DNA of 64,000 nt from CBFGTV01 sp965652145 (GCA_965652145.1 CBFGTV010000011.1:4432-68431), one strand, 5' to 3'; shown: positions 35,525-45,164, numbered from the stretch's first letter. Notes: generated by a model from the sequence alone, not told the origin. A program made the numbers and translations.

Positions 35525-36997
35525 ATGAAAATAAAAGGTATGATTTTATTGGTGTTAATCTTTATTTTGACCCTTCATCCTTTTTCAGCCATGGCCGCAT
35601 CAAGGGCCACGGTTCAAATCAATATGATAAACCTATTACCCATCAGTGAACTAAAAAAGCTCAATGTCGATGATTTAGGAGCGCTTATCATTACAGATAT
35701 GAAGGAAGCGCAAGACTACTACTACTTTTTGCTGTCTGATGGAGAAAATAAAAAGGGTATGGCAGTATTAAGGGTCAGAAAGGAAGACTTTTCTACGGCT
35801 AAAATAATCTGTATAGAAGATACAGCGGAATTAAAGGGATACACAATAGATTCCATGAGTATCGGAAGTAATGGAAGTATGTGGTTAAATCTATCTGGTC
35901 AGTGGGACAGACTGTCTTGCAAAATTGATCGGGATGGCCAGATTACTACGGTGACCTATGGCCTTTCTTCAACAGTAAAGCATGGAAGGGATAGTATACT
36001 TTGGTATCAAGGCACAGAAAATTTGATTTACCGATGGGATGGTGAACATACTCAGACCTATGAAATTTCAAATCCTTCTATGATGGATTTTGTTGAGCAT
36101 GAAGATCAACTTTATTACATTAATCATTACGGTGACCTTTATCGTGCCAAAGAATTTGAGGATATTAAGGTGGCTGACCTGTTGGTCATGTACGACCTTG
36201 CCCCTGAAGGGGAGATGCTGGAAACTGCTTCACTTGCCAGTGTCGGCGGAAAACTATGGGCCTCTGTTGGCATAAGATTATACCCCCATATTGGTCTGCT
36301 TAACTTAACCGATCATACTAAGATTGAACAAATCGCCGCCGGAAAAATCTATAAAGCCTTTGAAAATGGCGATGGAAGCCTTTACTTTTTAATTGATGAA
36401 TATTACCCCATTGTGCCGAACCAGTATCCTGGCCACAATACCTTCTATCAGCTTACACTGGATAAAAATTCTCAATGGGTGATTGATCAATCAAACGGAA
36501 ATTGGCAAGAAATTGAACAGCCCTATATCGACATAGAGGGGAATGTATGGACCTATCAAATTTTAGAAGATAATGGCGGTATCATATTGACTGGCTCTGA
36601 CGAAACCACCATTAATTATTATTTTAAACCACAACATAACCAACCATCTGACATTAGGGTGGTATGCAACGGTGTAGAGGTTGAATTTGATGTAGCGCCA
36701 TATATTGAAAAAAATCGAACAATGATTCCCATTCGAGGAGCTTCTTACCTCTTTGGAGCAACCACCCATTGGGATCAAGCCACCCAAACCGTCACCATTG
36801 AAAAAGAAGAAAGGATTCTTAGTCTTACGGTGGGAGAAAACACAGCCTATATCAATGGTGAAGCAGTGGACTTAGGTGTCCCCATAGCCATTCATGACGG
36901 CAGAATAATGGTTCCCTTACGCTTTATCGGTGAAGGCCTATTGACTGAGGTGCATTGGGATGATACTGCCAGAACGATTTTCATTAACTGCCAATAG
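35525..36997 (+). CDS. Secreted protein with a copper-amine-oxidase-type stalk domain
   Basis: 490 residues. The ATG at 35525 follows GGAAGGAG; a longer frame from 35486 starts before the ribosome site. Seen: a signal peptide (MKIKGMILLVLIFIL and SAMAA), a central region (about 30-370) that looks like a beta-propeller or repetitive beta structure with many YxxxxGD turns, and a C-terminal stalk domain (about 380-490: NRTMIPIRGA, HWDQATQTVTI, GRIMVPLRFIGE). The stalk domain is common in secreted Clostridia proteins. Substrate unknown. Confidence 0.88.
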   Translation: MKIKGMILLVLIFILTLHPFSAMAASRATVQINMINLLPISELKKLNVDDLGALIITDMKEAQDYYYFLLSDGENKKGMAVLRVRKEDFSTAKIICIEDTAELKGYTIDSMSIGSNGSMWLNLSGQWDRLSCKIDRDGQITTVTYGLSSTVKHGRDSILWYQGTENLIYRWDGEHTQTYEISNPSMMDFVEHEDQLYYINHYGDLYRAKEFEDIKVADLLVMYDLAPEGEMLETASLASVGGKLWASVGIRLYPHIGLLNLTDHTKIEQIAAGKIYKAFENGDGSLYFLIDEYYPIVPNQYPGHNTFYQLTLDKNSQWVIDQSNGNWQEIEQPYIDIEGNVWTYQILEDNGGIILTGSDETTINYYFKPQHNQPSDIRVVCNGVEVEFDVAPYIEKNRTMIPIRGASYLFGATTHWDQATQTVTIEKEERILSLTVGENTAYINGEAVDLGVPIAIHDGRIMVPLRFIGEGLLTEVHWDDTARTIFINCQ

Positions 36998-37048
36998 CTG
37001 GGCCTAGGAGGTAGGTACTATTGCTTTTTTCCATAGGGCTTTTCATTT

Positions 37049-38581
37049 CTAATTGAATGTATTCAACTCAGCTAATTTTTCATGCGGCACATTAATGGGT
37101 GCATCACCGCCGATACCGCTGAGGTAGAACCGGAAGCGCACCCGGGGATCTGAGTTCTCATCCACATATTCCTTACAATCCTTGACCATCGTATAGATAC
37201 ACTCCTCCTGAATAAGCTCCTCAAAAGAAGCGGACTCGAAAGTGGACTTAAATATTGTGAGGTATGATCCTATTAGAAAATTTAGTTCTTCATAATCAAT
37301 GCTTCCTGACAGTATATAGTCGTAATCAAAAAATACCCTTGTTGTATATTTTCGTCCTGTCTTATCCTTTTGTACCATTTCAAAAGGATAACGGTATCGA
37401 AGTTCACTAAATGATGTACCCGCAGGAGCCTTGTCAGAATAAATGTCCCTTCTCTCCGCCGGCTTTGAAGGCACGGTATCCATATCCAGATCCGCCGGGT
37501 ATATGATATATCCGTCTGTGTCGAAATTACCAGAAGCCGAACCGTTCAATATCCGCTCCTTCATAAATGTATTGTCTATATAGCTGACCGGGACTTCAGA
37601 TACAGAAAAAACTGAACTCGCCCCAAAGGCTCCAAGGGAAAAGATTAACAACAAGCAAATCATGATAAATCCTGTTTTCTTTTTAGTTATGTCCATAATT
37701 GCAACAATCCTCCTTTCTATATTTCTCTGGCCTCCGGCAAAAGCTGTGGAAAATACAGTTTTGGCTCGAACTTTTTTTCTTGAGTAGAGAATGCCTCTAC
37801 CGTATTGCTTTCGCAGATTAATATCGGCCCCTGCCACCACTTCAGCATCACAGGAAAGCTCACACAAAGCAGCGATTTCTCTGGCAATAAAATGTACAAG
37901 CGGATTAAACCAATGGATACCCACGGCGACGATAACCAGAGCCCTGTACCACAAATCCCGACGTTTCAGATGGATTAACTCATGTTTCAGTATAGCAAGC
38001 ATTTCCTCGGAAGCATAGATGTCAGACGGAAGGAAAATAGATGGTCGGATAAAACCCGCCAGCATCGGCGTGTATATACAATGGCATTCCTTAATTTCTA
38101 TTTTTACACCCATGCTCATTTTTTCTTTAGCATCATGAAGTACATTGAGTATATTTGGTTCCGTTATTTCATGGCTCCATCGCCGAACCATTATCATGAA
38201 ACGATAATGCCTTATAACATGGTATGTAAAAAATACAACAATCCCCAAAATCCACACGACCATTAGAATTTTCCAAACAGAGAAGCCCGAAAAACCATGA
38301 ATCAATGAATCTTCCCAATTATGAGTGTACGAAATATAGTCCGGAAAGCCCTTCATTGTCGCCCTAGTTACATTTTGTACTGGCAGTGCTATTTCTCCCA
38401 TTGGCCAACTAATTTGTAACTGAAACGGTAGAATAAGGCCTACAATAATAATCAGCCAAGCATAGTAACACCATTTGACATGATAACGTTTTAAAAGAAT
38501 CGGCGTTACAGACATATAGAAAAGGCCAAGGAACGCCATGGCAAAGGAGCGAAGCAAGAGGGTGACAAGAAAGCTTTGCAT
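37049..38581 (-). CDS. BlaR1/MecR1-like M56 membrane metallopeptidase
   Basis: 510 residues. Seen: three or four N-terminal helices, a cytoplasmic zinc-protease domain with KHELIHLKR (H200, E201, H204), a further helix (about 303-322) and an external C-terminal domain of ~185 residues. BlaR1-type proteins inactivate their BlaI repressor on sensing a signal. The C-terminal domain is not a recognisable penicillin-binding sensor (no SxxK motif seen), so the inducer is probably not a beta-lactam. It is coupled to the blaI-like gene one base upstream. Confidence 0.88.
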   Translation of the reverse strand: MQSFLVTLLLRSFAMAFLGLFYMSVTPILLKRYHVKWCYYAWLIIIVGLILPFQLQISWPMGEIALPVQNVTRATMKGFPDYISYTHNWEDSLIHGFSGFSVWKILMVVWILGIVVFFTYHVIRHYRFMIMVRRWSHEITEPNILNVLHDAKEKMSMGVKIEIKECHCIYTPMLAGFIRPSIFLPSDIYASEEMLAILKHELIHLKRRDLWYRALVIVAVGIHWFNPLVHFIAREIAALCELSCDAEVVAGADINLRKQYGRGILYSRKKVRAKTVFSTAFAGGQRNIERRIVAIMDITKKKTGFIMICLLLIFSLGAFGASSVFSVSEVPVSYIDNTFMKERILNGSASGNFDTDGYIIYPADLDMDTVPSKPAERRDIYSDKAPAGTSFSELRYRYPFEMVQKDKTGRKYTTRVFFDYDYILSGSIDYEELNFLIGSYLTIFKSTFESASFEELIQEECIYTMVKDCKEYVDENSDPRVRFRFYLSGIGGDAPINVPHEKLAELNTFN

Positions 38582-38582
38582 T

Positions 38583-38951
38583 TCAACTCCTCCTCTCCTC
38601 TATCCACTGTAACAAAGCATCGAGTTCCTCATCTGAAATATCATTGTACTCATACAATGTATTAACTAAATTTAAAAAAGAATTTTTATGGTATTGCTTC
38701 ATAAAATATCCGGTTTCAAAATGCAGGTAGTCAGCACGATATATAATTGGATAGTAAACACGCTCCTTTCCATGCTTCTCACTACGTAAAAAACCACGGT
38801 CAATCAACCGCTGCATAAGAGAAACGATGGTTTGTATTTTCCAACTTCGCTCTACTCCAAGCCGCTGCATAACCAGGCTTGTAGTGATGGGCGGCTCGTT
38901 TTCCCAAACGATCTTCATAATCTCAAATTCTGCTTCTGGTAGCCTTTTCAT
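38583..38951 (-). CDS. BlaI/MecI-family repressor
   Basis: 122 residues. Seen: a winged-helix domain with IMKIVWENEPPITTSLVMQ and SEKHGKERVYYP, then a dimerisation helix. The ATG follows GAGGTGAAAT. It is expected to repress its own operon through the dyads at 38964-38998. It would be cleaved or relieved through the partner metallopeptidase. Confidence 0.93.
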   Translation of the reverse strand: MKRLPEAEFEIMKIVWENEPPITTSLVMQRLGVERSWKIQTIVSLMQRLIDRGFLRSEKHGKERVYYPIIYRADYLHFETGYFMKQYHKNSFLNLVNTLYEYNDISDEELDALLQWIEERRS

Positions 38952-38963
38952 ATTTCACCTCGT

Positions 38964-39012
38964 AAGTCAAATGTCTTAATTATATACTACAATTGTCTTA
39001 AAATGTTGTCAA
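38964..39012 (-). promoter_or_regulatory. Promoter and candidate BlaI operators
   Basis: TTGACA (39007-39012), 17 bases, TAGTAT (38984-38989) on the minus strand. Two dyads, ACTACAATTGTCT (38986-38998) and AAGTCAAATGTCTT (38964-38977), with the GACA/TGTC half-sites of BlaI-type repressors, lie over and after the -10. Confidence 0.65.
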
Positions 39013-39169
39013 GAAAAAAATTATTTACTTTTTTGACTTTTAACGTGTCACTACTATAACACCTCAGCTTAAGTTATTTTCTGAGGAAAATTACATTTGG
39101 AAAACCGTTACACCATATTATGGCCGTATAGTGTATAATAAGAATAAATAAATTTTTAGGGGAATGTAT

Positions 39170-39811
39170 ATGAGAAAAACCATGCCATATGTTGTACTTA
39201 TTCTCATAACCAGTTTAGTTTTGTTTGGTTGTGGGGTTGAAAAGACAATAACTGGGGAAATATTGAATGAAACAGAAGATGATTTTCATCAGGGGATCGG
39301 TTCATTCTTGATCATTACCCCTTCTGAAGATGACCCTGTTATTTTAGAAGAGGAGGCCTTCAGTCAGGGAAGCGTAACAGTCATTATAGCTGCAGCTACC
39401 TTTGACCAGGAGGGACGAATTGTTGAAGCAACCTTTAATGCCAATCAAAAAATAATATATACTGACGGCCAAGGAAGAATTTCTACTGATAGAGTTTTAA
39501 AGGCCCTTAGACAGCAAGAAATAAATAAAATTGACCAAATGATTGATTCTGGCCTGGTAAATCCATGCGGAGTAAATTGGTATACTGCTGGAACCAACGC
39601 AGCTGTAGAATCCTTGACCCTGGACAATGACTCCTTGCAGCAAATGAATAGGATTGAAGAATGGTTCCAGGGGAAAAGCCTTGAGGAAATTAAAAATGAA
39701 AATGGTGACTTTCCTGAGGTGCAGTTAACACTAGGGTCTGTTGCCTTAACAAAGGATGATTATATTAAGGCAATGGAAGAAGCTTACCTATCAAGCTTGA
39801 TAAACCAGTAA
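39170..39811 (+). CDS. Putative lipoprotein, 213 residues
   Basis: The ATG at 39170 is chosen because AGGGGA abuts the earlier ATG at 39164. Seen: a signal peptide with lipobox LFGCG, a region VTVIIAAATFDQEGRIVEATFNANQ (residues about 66-90; the motif EATFNA marks it) that resembles repeats of FMN-binding-type surface proteins, and CGVNWYTAGTNAAVESLTLDN. Unrecognised family; probably exposed on the outer face of the membrane. A TATAAT box is at 39134-39139. Confidence 0.7.
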   Translation: MRKTMPYVVLILITSLVLFGCGVEKTITGEILNETEDDFHQGIGSFLIITPSEDDPVILEEEAFSQGSVTVIIAAATFDQEGRIVEATFNANQKIIYTDGQGRISTDRVLKALRQQEINKIDQMIDSGLVNPCGVNWYTAGTNAAVESLTLDNDSLQQMNRIEEWFQGKSLEEIKNENGDFPEVQLTLGSVALTKDDYIKAMEEAYLSSLINQ

Positions 39812-39825
39812 TTTGCCATGCAAAT

Positions 39826-39855
39826 AAGCCCTACACTTCAATGTAGGGTTATTTT
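39826..39855 (+). terminator. Terminator of the lipoprotein gene
   Basis: CCCTACA (39829-39835) pairs with TGTAGGG (39842-39848), followed by TTATTTT. Confidence 0.75.
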
Positions 39856-39913
39856 CTATAGTTTTATTAATAGAATTACTTTTTAAGGCTTTGGGTCTAA
39901 GACCCTCTCTTCT

Positions 39914-40174
39914 TTATCCCCCTGCCCGTAAGAAGGCCAGGCGAAAATCCTCTATCATTTGATCAGATTTATCTGCTTCAATTTCAAAAACAATTTTCGT
40001 CCGTTCTACTGAAAAGGAGCCGAGGGCTTCAAAATAAGAATATAGGCTAACTCGCCAGCCTTTGCCCATATATAATGACCTATCCTGGGTTTGGCCACCC
40101 AGGGCAGTAAAGTATTCCTGAAATTCTGTGACTGGAATTCCTCCCATAATCAGCGTGGTTTTAATTGGTTTCAT
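39914..40174 (-). CDS. Hypothetical protein, 86 residues
   Basis: Unrecognised. A soluble alpha/beta-looking protein with MGGIPVTEFQEYFTALG and a closing helix DQMIEDFRLAFLRAGG. The ATG follows AAAGGGGAAAGGCAGGAAG. It stands alone between a terminator and an AT-rich gap. Fairly sure it is a gene because of its ribosome site and amino-acid make-up. Confidence 0.55.
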   Translation of the reverse strand: MKPIKTTLIMGGIPVTEFQEYFTALGGQTQDRSLYMGKGWRVSLYSYFEALGSFSVERTKIVFEIEADKSDQMIEDFRLAFLRAGG

Positions 40175-40373
40175 GCAACTTCCTGCCTTTCCCCTTTATC
40201 AGTAGTTAGCCCATTTATTATTCCAACACATCAGAGTATATCTGTTCTGTACTTTAATTAATGATTCAATTTTATTTAGTAGATATATATTGTATTTCGG
40301 TAAAACTAATGGCTCATTGTTCATATTTATCAATTTCAGTAATGGACTTTTCGTTTTTTCTTTATAACTTGAT

Positions 40374-40586
40374 TTAAATGTCAGGGTTTAAATCATCATC
40401 ATCTAAAACATGTTTCCCTTTTGTCCCGTCTGGATTAATGTAATAACCATCAACGATTTCGTTTATTCCACCACCAAACAACCAATTATTTGATTCAATG
40501 AATTCTATAAATTTATCATAAAACAAATCATATGATACCTCTTCTGGTACAGATACACATCCAATTATTTCAAATTCTCTTTCCAA
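40374..40586 (-). CDS. Hypothetical acidic protein, 70 residues, TTG start
   Basis: Starts at a TTG seven bases after a strong GGAGG. Seen: an acidic protein (ends VLDDDDLNPDI) with FIESNNWLFGGGI and DGYYINPDGTKG. No family was recognised; small acidic orphans of this kind are often immunity-type proteins, but no toxin gene is next to it. The 200-base gaps on both sides look empty. Confidence 0.5.
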   Translation of the reverse strand: MEREFEIIGCVSVPEEVSYDLFYDKFIEFIESNNWLFGGGINEIVDGYYINPDGTKGKHVLDDDDLNPDI

Positions 40587-40733
40587 GTCGTTACCTCCTT
40601 TTCTAATTCTATATCCAACCAGCTTGTTTCTAATATTTCTTTATATTATTATACAAAGTAGAAACAGCTTCTATCAATAGTTGTATCAAGGGTTTTATTT
40701 TTTTCATAAAATTTAAGTATACTTAACTCATTG

Positions 40734-41399
40734 CTATCTCATCAAATAATCTCTCTTTGTAAATAAGATATGGCCTAAAATATAAAATATCAAGGTGCAC
40801 AAAAAAAGAGTAAGAGCAACCCTTTGGGGTTGAAAATAGGGATTAGGATGAAACCATTGAAAGGGATAGATATTGGCAGAAGCTCCACCCCTTGTACCAT
40901 AGATCAAAGCACCATGGACAGCCACAACAACAAAAGAAATCAATACATCCTTGATTAAAACCATAATAAAAAAAGAAAGAGAGGAATAAAAAAGTATTGA
41001 TGCGATGGGAAGATAAATATCATACCATTGAAATATTACCCTTTCTTTATAAAATACAGCTATCAAACAATAGAAAATATAAAATAATGCAATGTATATT
41101 CCTGTGAATTTTATTACTCTTACTATTCCATATTCATGGTCACGATAGGGCAGCGATAGCAAAATTTCTTTACTGTCAGAGGCTAAAAGATCGTTAAAAA
41201 GATAAAAATTCCAAATAATTATAAAGGGGATGGAAAAAACCCCGAAGCCTCTTTGAATCATCTCATTGGCCTCGCCATAGTAACTGTTAAAAAGTAGTGT
41301 ATAAATTGCTCCCAGGGCCATGATGAATATGGGAACGAAAAAAATGATTCCCATATTTCCAATATCCGTTACAATTTCGTTGAAATGCTTTCGTTCCAT
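40734..41399 (-). CDS. ABC permease, 221 residues
   Basis: A polytopic membrane protein with about six helices. It has short charged ends and is the third gene of an ABC unit. The ATG at 41399 follows GGAGGGG and lies inside the 3' end of the ATPase gene (31-base overlap), so it is translationally coupled. Predicted to be the second permease of this transporter; the substrate is unknown. Confidence 0.8.
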   Translation of the reverse strand: MERKHFNEIVTDIGNMGIIFFVPIFIMALGAIYTLLFNSYYGEANEMIQRGFGVFSIPFIIIWNFYLFNDLLASDSKEILLSLPYRDHEYGIVRVIKFTGIYIALFYIFYCLIAVFYKERVIFQWYDIYLPIASILFYSSLSFFIMVLIKDVLISFVVVAVHGALIYGTRGGASANIYPFQWFHPNPYFQPQRVALTLFLCTLIFYILGHILFTKRDYLMR

Positions 41400-42250
41400 A
41401 TTAAATACCCCTCCTCAATGGTAGGCTCTGCCATCACAGCACCCTGTCCAGGTGTTTCATGGGCTATAATTCTCAATTCAACTCCATCCTTATCATGCTT
41501 TGTAGAAATGATTTGATGGTTTCCAGTCAGGCCTTCGTATTGCGTATTGGTTAATCTCCATAGCCACACCTTACCTTCCGCCTGTGCAGCCAGCTCATAC
41601 AGATTTTGAAACTGTTCTGCCTTTCCATTTTTTAGCACAGCAACCCTATGACATAGTGCTTCTATATCCTCAACAATATGGGTAGACAACAGCACAATAC
41701 GGTTTTTACCCAACTGACGTAAAAAATTACGAAAGCGAATTCTTTCCTCTGGATCTAGTCCCACCGTGGGCTCATCTATAATTAATATCTTGGGATCATT
41801 TAATAGAGCCTGAGCAATTCCCAGCCTTCTTTTCATTCCCCCTGAAAAACCGCCAACCCTCTGATTTTTTACATGGAGTAAATTAACCGCTTCCAAGATT
41901 CCTTCTATTTCTTCATTAATCCTTCCCTTATGCTGCATCCCCTTAAGATTAGCAATATAGCGTAGACATTCCACGGCTGTGACATTTGAAAAAACTCCAA
42001 ATTCCTGGGGCAGATACCCAATGATTCTTCTTACCTGATCAGGGTTTTTGGCCCATTCAATATCTTCGTAATATATTTTTCCATGGTCTGGCTTTACCAC
42101 TGTAGCCAAAATCCTCATCAAGGTTGTTTTCCCAGCTCCATTTTGCCCTAGTAAGCCAAAGAGTCCATTAGTTATCTCTAAATCCACTTCTTTAAGGGCA
42201 GTGTTTTTACCATAGGATTTTGTGATATTTTCTATTTTCAAAAGCGTCAT
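41369..42250 (-). CDS. ABC transporter ATPase with C-terminal extension
   Basis: 293 residues. Seen: Walker A GQNGAGKT, signature FSGGMKRR, Walker B ILIIDEPT and STHIVED. An extension of ~80 residues follows the core. It overlaps its neighbours at both ends (4 bases upstream, 31 downstream). It should drive the two permeases. Confidence 0.93.
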   Translation of the reverse strand: MTLLKIENITKSYGKNTALKEVDLEITNGLFGLLGQNGAGKTTLMRILATVVKPDHGKIYYEDIEWAKNPDQVRRIIGYLPQEFGVFSNVTAVECLRYIANLKGMQHKGRINEEIEGILEAVNLLHVKNQRVGGFSGGMKRRLGIAQALLNDPKILIIDEPTVGLDPEERIRFRNFLRQLGKNRIVLLSTHIVEDIEALCHRVAVLKNGKAEQFQNLYELAAQAEGKVWLWRLTNTQYEGLTGNHQIISTKHDKDGVELRIIAHETPGQGAVMAEPTIEEGYLIWNESISTKL

Positions 42251-44331
42251 CGGCCCTTCCCTCCTTGCTCTATTTCATCCATAATTTCATACCATATTTC
42301 TGCAGATGCGCCTTCCTCCTGTTGAAGTCTGTGATAAGCTTGCCGAAATAGTTCCTTTAAATACTGATCGCCCCCCTGTTGAAAATCAATAATGCGTCTG
42401 GCAAACTCAAGGGTTATGGGGTTTTCCCGGGCCGCCGCTTCACCCTCTAAAGATGCATAGTTGGTTATACTGCTACGATCTGGATTATTTAGATGGGCAA
42501 GAAGCAACTCAAAAAACCATCCGTGTACTTCATTTTGTTGATGATACTGGTCATCCCAATAAAGGGCAAAAAAAACAGCTTCTTTCCTAATGTTCATAAA
42601 TTGTTCAAGATGTCTATTACTGATAAAAAGGGTGTCATGGGTTAATAATAGAACCTGCCTTGACATAGAGCTATAGGTTGGTCTGATATAAATTTTATTT
42701 GGTAGTCTTTTAGGGGCTATCCCCAGAAGATGAGCAATTTCGTAGTTATCGTTTTGAATTCCCTCCAGGGCTTTTTTGGCACTATTTAATTGATCAGGAG
42801 CTACCAAATATTCAGCTCCATCAATTTCGGCTGGTAAAAGCATTCCCTTTAAAAGGCTGATTCCTCTCCCCTCACCTTGAAAATGATTATGGCTCGAAGA
42901 TACTAAATTACTGTATACTTTTTTGAAATCTTCTACCACAACATTAAATTTAGTAGGCTTTGTAAGCTGTATTTTCTTAAATACAAGTTCATTGGCGCTA
43001 AAGTTTGCTTTCCCTACCATCTGCCATTTTCCCGGAACAGGATACCAAGGGAAAGAGGCAGGTAAAAAGAAGCTATTTTCCGTAATAGGAGCAAAGGAAC
43101 CCGTATTCCCATCAATATTCATCTTTAAAATTCCCCGGTCAAGTCCCTCAGGCCACTGAACTAGCAGCCAATCTTGGTCCCTTTCATAGGACAAGGGATT
43201 GCCATCCATTTCTATATGGATCACCTCAAGACCATGATAGAGGGTAAAGGGTACCCACAGGTGCTTTGCTGGATTTTCAAGCTCCATCTCAACCGTATAT
43301 GTTAGCCTTAACTGATCCAGGGAAAGCCTCACGTCGTAAGAACGTGCTATCAATTGGCTGTTAATTTTTAATTCTTCAGGGGTAAGCACGTTAATTTCTA
43401 CATCATCGTAATAGGCCTGATCACGTCTAGCATAATAATCTTCTATTCTGTTAACCATGTGTTCATCCAAAGGACCCAGGGCTGGTTTAACAGAAAGACC
43501 CAGCAGTAGAACAACAGCTATAATTACAACTGTATAGGCCCTTTTCTCTTTCTGACCAGAGTCTTTGTACCTTTTGATAAAGGAAAGCCCCAACAGCAAC
43601 AAAATGGAAAATAATGTGAATAAGGCAAAATTCATAGCTACCGAGGATGTAAGATTTAAGCCCTGATAGGGCTCATAGGTACCATGGACTTCCCTTTCAC
43701 CAAGATTCATCAGGGAAATCACTTTGTACAGTTTCCCAAAGGCCGCCTCGGGAACCAGGTTGAACAAAGGAAATAAAAAATTATAGTTCATAGGTGATAC
43801 CAATAACCAGGTAACCAAAAGTAAAGGAAGCTTGATCCACCTAGCGGATAAAAGAACCTCAAAAAAATAACCCAATATTCCTGTGGAAAACAGTACTCCT
43901 GTCCAATAGATTAGAATATAAAGAAAGATTTCTTTGCTATATAGAACAAACTGGCTTCCCGCCAATTTAAAGAGTACCAATACTTCTATAAAGGCAATAA
44001 TTGTCACGGAAAAGGGGATAATTACCCATGCCAATAGCTTGCCTAGTGGCCTTAGGGCCTCCCCAGGCATGGAATGCAACACCTCTTGAAACTTTTCTCG
44101 TTTTTCTCTTCTCGCTATGAGTACACCAAAAAATAAGCCAAAAAGGGCTGCAGCCATATTAATGTAGGAGGATAAGGTCAGCAATTGACCTGCTTCAATA
44201 TGTTCACCCCGTAAAAAATGATTATAACCTATGCCAATATAGATGGTGAATATAGCAAGCATAAAATATGTTAATTTTTCTCTTCGTAAATTAATAAGCT
44301 CTATCTTCATAATCGCTAACATCATATTCAT
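42247..44331 (-). CDS. Large ABC permease with an external peptidase-like domain, 694 residues
   Basis: Seen: about seven to eight helices in the first 290 residues, then a soluble external region of ~400 residues with beta-rich motifs (YDVRLSLDQLRLTYTVEMEL, MDGNPLSYERDQDWLLVQWPE, GSFAPITENSFFLPASFPWYP) that resembles the N-terminal and central parts of M1-type peptidases fused to ABC permeases. No HExxH metal site is visible, so it is not an active M1 protease in this reading. The start at 44331 follows AGGAGG. First gene of the unit. Confidence 0.8.
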   Translation of the reverse strand: MNMMLAIMKIELINLRREKLTYFMLAIFTIYIGIGYNHFLRGEHIEAGQLLTLSSYINMAAALFGLFFGVLIARREKREKFQEVLHSMPGEALRPLGKLLAWVIIPFSVTIIAFIEVLVLFKLAGSQFVLYSKEIFLYILIYWTGVLFSTGILGYFFEVLLSARWIKLPLLLVTWLLVSPMNYNFLFPLFNLVPEAAFGKLYKVISLMNLGEREVHGTYEPYQGLNLTSSVAMNFALFTLFSILLLLGLSFIKRYKDSGQKEKRAYTVVIIAVVLLLGLSVKPALGPLDEHMVNRIEDYYARRDQAYYDDVEINVLTPEELKINSQLIARSYDVRLSLDQLRLTYTVEMELENPAKHLWVPFTLYHGLEVIHIEMDGNPLSYERDQDWLLVQWPEGLDRGILKMNIDGNTGSFAPITENSFFLPASFPWYPVPGKWQMVGKANFSANELVFKKIQLTKPTKFNVVVEDFKKVYSNLVSSSHNHFQGEGRGISLLKGMLLPAEIDGAEYLVAPDQLNSAKKALEGIQNDNYEIAHLLGIAPKRLPNKIYIRPTYSSMSRQVLLLTHDTLFISNRHLEQFMNIRKEAVFFALYWDDQYHQQNEVHGWFFELLLAHLNNPDRSSITNYASLEGEAAARENPITLEFARRIIDFQQGGDQYLKELFRQAYHRLQQEEGASAEIWYEIMDEIEQGGKGR

Positions 44332-44429
44332 TAAGTATGCCTCCTATAAATTAAGTTCAGACACAAAAATCCCAATTTTATGGGGCACTCTTTACTTAAC
44401 TGTCGGCTCGAAACTTCCAAATCCATCTT

Positions 44430-44458
44430 ATTATAGCATATCCTTCAAATTATTCCAA
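44430..44458 (-). promoter_or_regulatory. Promoter of the three-gene ABC unit
   Basis: TTGGAA (44453-44458), 17 bases, TATAAT (44430-44435) on the minus strand, about 100 bases upstream of the start. Confidence 0.65.
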
Positions 44459-44489
44459 AACCTCCTTCTATAAACTAAAATGGCTGATT

Positions 44490-44538
44490 ATAAAATTAAA
44501 GCCGGCAGAAATGTAGTATACTACAATCTACCGGCCTT
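44490..44538 (-). terminator. Terminator of the pyrimidine operon
   Basis: Outer arms 44498-44509 and 44527-44538 (AAAGCCGG and CCGGCCTT with one mismatch) around a perfect inner palindrome TGTAGTATACTACA. On the minus strand it is followed by TTTAATTTTAT. Confidence 0.8.
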
Positions 44539-44562
44539 GCTAGTTCTAAAATCTCATGTTGA

Positions 44563-45144
44563 TTAAGATATATTCCTGCTCCCTGGCTTTATTGCCGGTA
44601 GCTTTCCTTCCCTGCACAGGGGGCATTCCTCTGGATCAAAGGAAATGACTTCGGTGGTGAGGGCCGCCTGAAGCTTTGTACCAAAGTCTATTTTACCGTT
44701 GCTTCTGTCTACTAAAACGGCCACCCCTGCCACCACGCCCCCCTGTTCCTTTACGATTTCCATGACCTCCTTGACAGAGCCTCCGGTTGTGATGACATCC
44801 TCTGCCACCAGCACCCTGGCCCCCTTGGGAATTTTAAAGCCCCTTCTGAGGGTCATTTTTCCATTTTCCCGCTCTGCAAACAGGTTCCGGGCCTTTAGCT
44901 TCCTTGCCAATTCGTAGGCGATAATGATTCCCCCCATGGCTGGCCCGATGACTATGTCGATTTGATCCCCTTGAAAGGCCTGGGCCAGGCCTATGGCTAT
45001 TTCCTCTGTGTATTCCGGGTATTGTAAAAGCTGGGCACATTGCATATATTGACTGCTATGTCGGCCCGAGGTCAACAGAAAGTGTCCCTCCAACAGCACC
45101 TGTGTTTCCTTTAAAATCTTCAGCACCCTTTCTCGTTCTATCAT
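44563..45144 (-). CDS. pyrE: Orotate phosphoribosyltransferase
   Basis: 193 residues, the family length. It turns orotate and PRPP into orotidine 5'-phosphate. Seen: the PRPP-binding motif VLVAEDVITTGGS (about 110-122) and GRHSSQYMQC at the N-terminus. It is the last gene of the pyr operon and ends just before the terminator. Confidence 0.95.
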   Translation of the reverse strand: MIERERVLKILKETQVLLEGHFLLTSGRHSSQYMQCAQLLQYPEYTEEIAIGLAQAFQGDQIDIVIGPAMGGIIIAYELARKLKARNLFAERENGKMTLRRGFKIPKGARVLVAEDVITTGGSVKEVMEIVKEQGGVVAGVAVLVDRSNGKIDFGTKLQAALTTEVISFDPEECPLCREGKLPAIKPGSRNIS

Positions 45145-45164
45145 GCCTCATCCATCCCTTCCTT

